DNA of 64,000 nt, taken from the NCBI GenBank assembly GCA_010093605.1, contig MU004203.1:121966-185965 (forward strand), read 5' to 3'. Position 1 is the first letter of the stretch; every line of letters begins with the position of its first letter. The DNA comes from Lophium mytilinum (taxonomy: Eukaryota > Ascomycota > Dothideomycetes > Mytilinidiales > Mytilinidiaceae). Both the position numbers and the translations under genes were made by a program. The notes below the pieces were generated by a model. It was given only the letters and a program-made list of their open reading frames with translations. It was not told where the DNA came from and did no database searches. Of this stretch, positions 55,521 to 64,000 are shown piece by piece.

Positions 55521-58500
55521 GTTTGGCACGTGATGCCAGCGTTTGAGGTGCCCTGATTTGTAGAAGAAGATTTTGAGGCGATGTTAAAGTTTGGAGGGTT
55601 CATATTGTATAGCGTTGTTTTGGGGCGTTTTGAGAGGTGTTTGGTACCGTCTGAAGTCCTTTGATAGTGCGAGAAAATGTAGCATAGGATGTCAAAAGCT
55701 GTAGTTGCCGTATTTGGCATGGTTTTGGGGGTTGGGATAGCTGGTTGAAGCCGGTAAGTAGGTGCGTGTCGGGGGCTAGTAAACGGGTGTTTGACAGGTG
55801 TTTGGTACCGTCTGAAGTCCTTTGACGGTGCGAGAAAACGCAGAACAGGATGTCAAAGTTCAAGGAGTTCAGATTGTACTACGTTGATTCACGAGGGTTT
55901 GGGGGGTGTTTGGTACCGTCTGAGGTCCTATGACAGTGCGAGAGAATACAAGGGAGGATGTCAAAAACTGTAGCTTTCGTATTGGGCTTCGTTGTGGGGG
56001 CTGGGATAACCTGTTGAAGCTGCTAAGTAGGGGCGTGCAGGGCTCTAGTCAACGGGTGTTGGATAGGTGATTGGTACCGTCTGAGGTCCCTTGGCAGTGC
56101 GAAAAAACGCATAGTAGGATGTCAAAAACTGGGGCTCTTAGATTGTACTGCGTTGATTTGGGGTTGTTTAAGTAGTAGTTGATACCGTCTGAAGCCCTCT
56201 AGCAGCGCGAAAAATGCGGAACCGGATGTTAAAGTTCAGAGGCTTTAGATTTTACTACGTTAATTTATAAGGGTTTAGGGGCTGGATGGTACCGTCTGAA
56301 TTCCTCTGGCGGTGCCAAGAATTTGGGGATAGGATGTCAAAAACTGGGGTCCTCAGATCGTATTCCGTTGATTTGGGGTCGTTTGGGAGGTGTTTGATAC
56401 CGTCTGAAGTCCTCTGGCACTGCTAAAAAATGTAGAAGAAGATGTTAAAGTTTAAGGCGTTCAGATTGGATGAGGCTGAATCAAGAGTGTTTGGGCGGTG
56501 GTTGATACCGTCTGAAGCCCTCTAGCGGTGTCAAAAATTGGGAGATAGAATGTCAAAGTTCAGTGGATTAGATCGTATTTTGTGGATTTGGCTGGCTTCA
56601 GCATACGTTTAATACCGTCTGAAGTCCCCTAGAGGTGCGGAAAATATAAAAGATAGGATGTCAAAAACCGCACGTGCTGAACCAACATACTTTTTGGGAG
56701 GTTGGATCGCCTATTGAAGCCAGCACGTCAGGTCGTGCTAGCATCTGTTCACCAGCTTTTGGCAGCTGTTTGGTACCGTCTGGAGTCCTCTAGCAATGCC
56801 ATAAATTGGGAGATAGGATGTAAAAAACCGCACGCCCCAGATTGACGTGCGTTTTGCGTGATTGAACAACCTGTTAGAGCCAGCACGTCGGGTCGTGCTA
56901 GAATCTGTTCACCAGCTTTTGGCAGGTGCTTGATACCGTCTGAAGGCCTCTGGCAGTACGGAAAATCGAGAGATAGGATGTAAAAAGCTGCACGTGCTGA
57001 ATTGAACTGAATTTTGGGCGATTGGACATCCCGTTGAAGCCAGCACGGTAGGTAGTGCTAGAATTTCTTTGCTAGCGTTTGATAGGTGTTTAGTACCGTT
57101 TGAAGTCCTCTAGCAGTGTGAAGAATCGAGATATAAGATATAAAAGACTGCACGTGCTGAATTAACATGCATTTTGGGCAGCATAATAGCTCGTTGAAGC
57201 CGGTAAGGCGAGCCGTGTAGAAATCCACCAAAGGCGTGATTGGCCGTTGTTTGGCGCCGTCTGGAGTCCTCTGGCAACGTGAAAAATCAGGAGATAGGAT
57301 GTTAAAAACTGCACGTGTTGAATTGGGTATTCTTTTGGGAGGTTGGATAGCTAGTCGAGGGTGGAATGTAGGGGCGGTGCTAGAGCCAAATGACGGACGG
57401 TTTGACAAGCGAATGGTACCGTCTGAAGTCCTCTGAAGGTGCGAAAAATTAGTAGTTACGATGTTAAAAACCCCACGCCCTATATCAGACTGTGTTTTAC
57501 GAGGGTGGATAGCTAGTCGAGGCCGGTATATAGGGGCGGTGGAAGTGTGCATTAAGGGATGGTTTAGCAGGTGGATGGTACCGTCTGAGGTGTCTGAATG
57601 GGTCGAAAAAAGAAAAACACGATGTCAAAGGCTACACGAGCTAGAATGGGCTCCTTCCTGGGGGGTCTGATACCCCGTTGAAGCCGGCAAGCATGGGATG
57701 TATAGGGCTCTCACGAATGAGGGTTTGCCAGGTGGGTGATACCGTTTGAGGTGGCTCGAACAGGTAGAAAAATGAAAAACACGATGTCAAAACCGGTACG
57801 CGCTGTATTGACCCGCCTTTTGGGGGCCCTGATAGCCCGTCGAAGCCGGCAAGTAGAGGTGTGTAGAAATCTAGCGAAGAAGGGTTTGACAGGTAGTTAA
57901 TGTCGTTTGAGGTGGCTCAAAGGGGTTGGAAAATGGAAAACAAGATGTCAAAAGCTGCACGTGCTGTATTGGGTATTGTTTTGGGAGGTTGAATAGCTCG
58001 TTAAAGCCGGCACGAGGAGATGTCTACGCGTGCAGGAAGTTCGTGAGTCCGACGCAATTTGACTGTACCTTGCGAGTGTAACGTGATATCGGCTTCGTTT
58101 GTAGGAGATGTTTGCACACGTGATCGTGGCGTTTGAGGTGCCTTAATTGGGTAGCATTTTCGAAGAGAGGATGTAAAGGATTGAACGTGCCTAATCACCC
58201 TGTGTTTTGGCAGGGTAGATGTCTAGTCGAAGCCGGCACGAGCCCCTATGTGCTCGTGCAGTGAATCCGTGAGTCAGATGCGATGTGACTCTACCTTGCC
58301 AGCGTCACATGGGATCTGCTTTGTTTCTAAGAGGTGTTTGAGCACGTGATAGCGACGCTTAAGGTGCCCCAATTAGCTAAATAAATCTATAATAGGATGC
58401 AAAAGACTGCACGTCCTGAACTGACCTACGATCTGGGGGTCCTAGTAGCTAGTCGAAGCCGACATGTATGGGTGTGTTGCTGCGCAGCGAGCTCGTGCTT

Positions 58501-59640
58501 CCTAGGGAACTTGAAACTGACTCGTGACTGTGGCGTGCAATCTGCTTTGTTTCGAACAGCTGCTGGCGCACGTGATCGTGGCGTTTGAGGTGGCTCGATT
58601 GAGTGAGAATGTTGAAGAGAGAATGTAAAGGACGGTACGTCTTGAGTTGACCTGCGATTTGCGGAGCCGGATCGCTACTCGAAGCCGGCATGTAGGCGTG
58701 TGCGGCCTCGCAACGAACTCGTGCGTCCTATAAAACTTGGGAGTAAGTCGCGAGTGTGATGTGCAATCTGCTTCATTTCGAAGAGCTGCTAGTACGTGAT
58801 GCCGGTGTTTGAGGTGCCCTAGCTGGCTGTGGTTTTCGGGAGAGGATGTAAAGCAATGCGCATGCGAGATTGCGCTTGGGTTTAAGAGTGCGGATAGCTA
58901 ATTGAAGCCGACACGTTGGGGCATATAGGTGTGCAGCAACCGTGGTCATCTTTTGCGATCTGCGTAGCTCGCGAGGTCAAAAGCTCAATTTCTAGGAGCT
59001 TTTAGTACATGATGCCGGTGTTTGAGGTGCCCTGACTGCTTGATACCTTTGAAAAGGGAATGTAAAGGACTGTGCTGCTAGATTGCGCTTTGTTTTGAGG
59101 GGCTCGCTAGCCAGTTGAAGCCAGCACGCAAGGGCGTGTAGATGCGCAGCAATGTCGCTCTTCCTAAGCGATCTGTGCAGATCGCGAATCTAATGTGCGA
59201 AATACTCCATGTCTACTTACTATTGGTATGCGATCACGTCGTTTAGGGTGTCTTGAGTGGATATGAGTTTTGAGAAGATGATGCGGAAGACTGCACATGC
59301 GAAACTGGCCTACATCTTGGCGCGTGTAATAGCTAGTGGAAGCCGCTACGTATGTGCGTATAGGCGTCCAGCGATATTCTGTTTTCTACGCGATCTCTGT
59401 AGCTCGCGAGCGTAGTCTGCGAGTTGCTCCGTTTCTGAAATTTCTGGGACACAATTGCACTGTTTGACGTGTCTCGAATGACTAGGAATGTGGCGAAGAC
59501 GATGTAAAGGATTACACATGCCGAATTACCCCTTCAGTTTGGCACTTATGGTAGCTGACCGAGGCTAGTAAGGAGGTGTGCGTAGGGGTGCAGCGATATC
59601 GTTCCTCCTATACATTTGAGTTTAGCTCGCGACGTAATTT
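55520..59640 (+). repeat. Long diverged tandem array next to the RIP boundary
   Basis: About 25 units carry TACCGTCTGAAGTCCTCTGG or GCGTTTGAGGTGCCCTGATT. Positions include 55,540, 55,650, 55,810, 55,915, 56,075, 56,185, 56,290, 56,400, 56,505, 56,610, 56,775, 56,937, 57,095, 57,257, 57,418, 57,578, 57,740, 57,903, 58,130, 58,350, 58,580, 58,806, 59,022, 59,247 and 59,465. Steps fall near 105-110, 160 and then 215-230 bp. Shared blocks are a GCGAAAAATNGGA-like run, AGGATGTCAAAAACTG, and TTGAAGCCGGCA. Base composition is normal, with no RIP. Confidence 0.85.
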
Positions 59641-59649
59641 ATAATATGC

Positions 59650-61310
59650 CTTGTTTTTACAAGCTCTTAATAGTGTAATATTTCTAATTATATAATATAA
59701 AAATTTAGAGAATAATAGATATTAATTCTATATAGAAATCTAGCTAGGCTATATATATATTAAAGAGGCCTATATAGGTCTTAATTATACTAAATCTATA
59801 TAGAAAAGTATTTCTATAGTAAATCTATATATTATATATATAATATCTAAATATTAACTATATATTAAGAATTTTATATTCTTTTCTTCTAGATTTAATT
59901 TACTATTAAATTATATTTATAATAGTATATTATACTTACTACTTTATACTATATACTATTAGTATATTAGGCTATTAGCTTCTTTAGAAGCTTTAAAGCT
60001 TCTAGAAGTATATAATACTATAAAAGGTATATTAATAGGCGGTAATATTATAGTAATATATCTAAAAGGGGTTTAGAATTCTTTAGAGGCCTACTACTAT
60101 ATTAGTAGAGGGGATAATAAAGGTATTAGAATATTTAATAGCTTAATAGTAAGAAAGAATTAAAAGAGTATTATAGTATAATATAGAATTATAATAGAAA
60201 ACTAGATAGTATTAAGTATATAATAAAGTAGCTATAAGAAAAAAGAGTAGGGCGCGGAGCGCCGGCTAAGAGGTAGGTAAGGCTAGTACTAAGTAAGGTT
60301 ATATAATAGTAACACATAATAGAGGCTATATAATACTATTACTTATAATAGAAGTATATTATACTAAAGGTTATATTATAGCTATAATACTACCCCCCTT
60401 TAAAAGAAAGCTATATATATATAGCCTTTCTATTCTAGTATATATACTTACTATAGAGTAGTTATTCTTTAATTAATTAGTTAAGTAATTATTTTATAGT
60501 TATATAAAGAGCCTTATTATTCTTCTAGATTATAGTAGGCGCTTACTAAGCCTTAAATATAAGGTTAGTAATATAGTTAATTATATATATTACTAAGCTT
60601 TATTATATAGTCTATGTAGTGCAGTATTATCTAATAAATTAGTAATAGCTTAGCCGGCCGGTACTAGTTAAGTTAGTAAGGTAGAGAATAAGTATTATCT
60701 ATAAAGCATTATTATAATTAGAGTAAGTAGTAGTTTCTAGTATTTAGGCTTCTAGAAGAACTTATAGAGTCCTTTTACTTTTAGGTAGATATAGTAATAG
60801 TCTATAATAATATTATAGTAGATAGTAATACTAGTATAGAATTTCTATTAAGAATTAGTATTCTACTTAGAGTAACTAGTATAAAGAATTTTATACTAAA
60901 GTAGGCCTTTTTAGTTTATAGCTAGGTTAAGTATAGCTTTATTAATATATAAGTTAATAATTTTATTAACATTCTATTACTTATAGCCTTCTTTATTAAT
61001 TTTAATAGGTCTAGGTTCTTTCTAGATCTAGCCTTCTAATAGTTTATACGTAATATAATAAAGTAGCTATAAATAGAAGGTATTAAATACTCCCTTTATA
61101 GTATATAGAAGAGATAGCTTATAGGTAGCGTTATTAATAACTCTAGTAACTTTAAATAGACTAAGTTATTTATAATTAAGTAACTTATTTAGTTATTAAG
61201 TCTTAATATTACGCGCGTCTAATATAACTTAGTTACTAACTTTAAACTCTATAGCTAGTTTCCGCTTATAGTTAGTAAACTCTTTCTATCTAGCTTATAC
61301 CTAAATTAAA
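59650..61310 (-). mobile_element. RIP-mutated Ty3/gypsy retrotransposon, 3' part
   Basis: On the minus strand, 61,270-61,060 translates through stops as the integrase C-terminal region: RKLAxEFKVSN, then LDARNIKT, then LFKVTRVINNATYKLSL. A possible chromodomain-like piece (YIYLKVKGLYKFF) follows near 60,800. A polypurine tract (AAAGGGGGG, minus strand) at 60,401-60,393 is followed by a probable LTR down to about 59,690. CA and TG dinucleotides are nearly absent and TA is in great excess, the RIP signature. The element has no intact frame. Its 5' part is cut off where the LINE begins, near 61,320. Confidence 0.75.
60393..60401 (-). other. Polypurine tract of the gypsy element
   Basis: AAAGGGGGG on the minus strand lies just before the inferred 3' LTR. 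It is the expected plus-strand DNA primer site of an LTR retrotransposon. Confidence 0.6.
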
Positions 61311-61329
61311 ATATATTAAGTATAAAAAA

Positions 61330-64000
61330 AATATAATATAATTAAATTTACAGTACTTTAGAAATATAACCTAAGAAGGGCCCCTAGGGGCTACTTAAGG
61401 CCCTATAAATATTTACACGCAGTATTAGAGCTCTATAAGCTATGCTAGCGGCGTCACGGTAGAATTACGCATTGCAACCCCTATTATGCAGCATTATTAA
61501 TAATAATAATAATAATAATAACACTACTAATAACACTAATAATAACTCTAAAACTAAACCTACTAACTAAAGACTAAGTAGAATATCTATACTAATGTCT
61601 AAGCGCTTATTAAAGAAGCCTATAGCATATAGAACTCTCTATAGAATAAGCCTATATCCTCTAACCCTAAGATAAATAACGCCCTTAAGTACCTCTAGAA
61701 CTTTACCGGGCGCGTACTAGCCAGCCTCTTAGGTACTATAGAGGACCTATAATAAACGCTATAGAGAAAGATAATAAAGATAATAGAGAAAATATAGAAG
61801 GGCGTATAGGCGCTATCTATATAAGAAATAACCTATATAGTAGTAATAGTAGTAGAAAGAAATAGTAAGACTATAGAAAATAGGGAGTATATAATATAGA
61901 CTACCTATAAAATTACTATATATATTAAGGATAAGAAGAAACGCGCCGCAATAAATAAGAACTTAAACGCAACTATTATCTATAAGCTCTAAGTAGTAGA
62001 AGAGCCTAATATAATAAAGATCTATAGCATTAAAAAGCTCTAGAGTAGAGATATAAAGGCCTATATACTAGACGCAACCGCTAAGAAAGCCCTATTAAAG
62101 AAGAAAGAATAGATAAAGGTTCTAGGTAAAATAGTATAAATCTAACTACCTAAGGTTCTTTTAGAGGTGCACGGAGTACCTAAAGAGATAGACCTAGAGG
62201 ACCTAATACTATAAAGTAGCATTATATAAGATAATAAGGTACTATACCTAGGCCTAGCTATATATAAGATTATATAGAAGCACCTAAATTAGATCTAGGC
62301 TATTAGAAATAACTCTAAACGGCGCGCCTTATCAGCTATAGTTACTATAGGTATAGAGGTAATAGTAAATAAGATTATAGATAGCGGGCTAGCATAGAAT
62401 AGATATATACTAGAGGCTATAAAGTATAAGGCAGGCTTTATAGCTACCTAATGCTTCTAATACTAGGGCTATAGGTATATTACTAGATACTATAAGAAGA
62501 AGGCGGTATACATAGCGTGTGTAGAAGCTTATAATATAAGATAATATATAAAGAAGAGTATTAGAAAGTGCGCTAACTATAAGAGAAGCTATCTATTATA
62601 TAGTGCGGTGTGCACTATAAGAAAGAATACTTAACTAAAAGCTAATATAAAGAGGTGGATAGTACTAACCTACTATAGGGCTAATAATAGCCCTAATAAT
62701 AATACTAATAATACGCCGGGCATAGTAATATTCTAATCTATAATAGAATTATAAGCTCTTAACGCGGTAAGTAGAAAGAGAAAGGCTACTAAGAATAGTA
62801 ACGCACTAGATAGTAGCACCCTAAGAAGAGTAGAACGCCCCCCTATATCTACTATATTTACCGCGCATAAGAACCTAAAATAACTAAAGATAAATAGAGT
62901 GCTATAGTCTACCTATACTATATAGACTACCTAATTAATATATACTTTCTATTTAATATAGTAGCCTAACTATAATAACCTGCAGCCTTACTATAATAGC
63001 CCGCAGCCTTTCTATAGAACCCCGCAGCCTACCTATAAAACGCTATACTACTCTTAGATAATAACCTACAGCGATAACACTAGACTATTACAATTTAACG
63101 TAACTTAGGTGCTGTCTACCTAGAAAGAAGAGGCAGTAAGCTATTAGCTCTATACTAAGGCTAGCCGGGCTATAATAAATAACCCCGAAGACTCTATAGA
63201 TATCTAATATTAGGGCAACCTAATATACTTACTATTATATAGTATAATATTAATAAGAGTTAAGAGACCTAAAGGGAGTTCCTTAAGAAGATAGAGGCGG
63301 CCTAGCTCTAGCTATTAGTGCTAGCTATATAAGAACTATAGAAGAATACCTAGAAATACACCTTACTATATATAAAATTATACTACCTACTATATAGAGA
63401 AAGCCTAAAAGCTAGAATATATATATATATTAATAAGTGCCTAAACCTAGGCTAATAGACTATAGAGTACTACTTACTAGACCTTATTACTTTCTCCCTC
63501 TAGGCTAGAAAAGAGGATATTTAAATTTATAATATCTATAACCTAAAGCTATATAGAATTATAGCTACGCTGCCCTCTATACTATATAAGAAGGTAGAGT
63601 ATATACTTATAGGCAATATAAACCTATACTACCCGTTCTAGAGAGAAATATAGGTAATTAGTATAAAAGAGTAAGCTAAGGAGCTTATTTGCATTATAAT
63701 AGAAGCAGGCCTAACTCTAGCTATAGAGAAGGGTATAGAAATATAGGCAAGAGAAATATAGTAGACTATAATTAACCTTATATTTATATCTAAATAGCTA
63801 ATAGAATATATAATATCCTGCATAGTTTAAAAGAAGTAGAACTATTACTTAAACTACCGCCCTATATATATAGAATTTAATATTACACTACTACTAGTAA
63901 CTAAATAGCCCCTACGCCGGCTATAGAAGAATATTATATAGAAGGATATATAGAAGTACCTTATAGCCTAGCTAGTTAAGCTAGAAAACTAGAATAACCC
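61330..64000 (+). mobile_element. RIP-mutated LINE (Tad/I-type), 5' part
   Basis: The plus strand from about 61,678 to 62,740 keeps one frame (ORF1, gag-like), interrupted only by TAA/TAG stops of the kind RIP makes. It contains VLLEVHGVPKEIDLE and two decayed CCHC zinc knuckles (CF at 62,452, and KCANYKRSYLLYSAVC near 62,570). From about 63,100 an ORF2 endonuclease is visible: GNINLYYPF at 63,612 (family GDFNLHHPLW), AGLTLAIEKG near 63,710, and NYRPI at 63,852 (family DHRPI). The reverse transcriptase lies beyond the window. The 5' region retains some CA/TG sites and an (AAT)n run at about 61,490-61,520. Confidence 0.8.

Noticed and set aside
55520-58700. Small protein genes suggested by open frames in the array (e.g. 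57,058-57,552 minus)
   Set aside because: Frames follow the repeat period and recur in unit after unit. No intron structure or domain.
61660-61670. Telomere-type CCCTAA near the right end
   Set aside because: A single copy inside the LINE sequence, not a telomere tract.

Overview
The window looks like nuclear DNA of a filamentous ascomycete (Pezizomycotina). The protein genes carry short introns (46-200 bp, mostly 46-70) with GT...CTAAC...AG signals. The recognisable genes are fungal housekeeping orthologues. The right end is AT-rich transposon debris with the signature of repeat-induced point mutation (RIP). Nothing in the sequence fixes a genus.

Layout: 1-4.6 kb holds diverged repeats and two local duplications. 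4.7-5.8 kb is a two-exon gene for an acidic protein with a possible Myb/SANT-like C-terminus. 6.8-13.3 kb is gene-poor: one ORF broken by a single stop, a few uncertain exons, an inverted repeat array (10.7-11.85 kb) and a ~160-bp array (12.4-13.3 kb). 13.7-19.4 kb is a 1,881-residue nuclear-type protein. 19.5-25.9 kb is a long series of diverged tandem units, with three open fragments between them; one is clearly part of a superfamily 1 helicase. 25.9-28.6 kb holds ambiguous coding-like pieces.

The gene-rich core follows: a PRMT3-type arginine methyltransferase (28.7-30.7 kb), RAV1 (31.9-36.3 kb), a small SPGKA-repeat protein (37.6-38.3 kb), an atypical short-chain dehydrogenase (42.8-43.8 kb, minus), a second acidic Myb/SANT-like candidate (45.3-46.0 kb), and a head-to-head pair of USO1 (minus) and RAT1 (plus) at 47.8-55.3 kb. 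These are general functions (ribosome and RNA metabolism, V-ATPase assembly, ER-Golgi tethering, nuclear RNA decay). They do not form a pathway or cluster.

55.5-59.5 kb is another diverged tandem array. From about 59.65 kb to the end the sequence is RIP-mutated: the 3' part of a Ty3/gypsy element on the minus strand, then a Tad/I-type LINE on the plus strand that runs off the window.

The most unusual feature is the intergenic DNA. Several separate arrays share a degenerate core (roughly CRCCGTTTGAGGTGCCCTG) at spacings of about 105-110, 148-165, 172 or 220 bp. In the 19.6-21.1 kb array many units carry a 57-62 bp block that looks like a spliceosomal intron.
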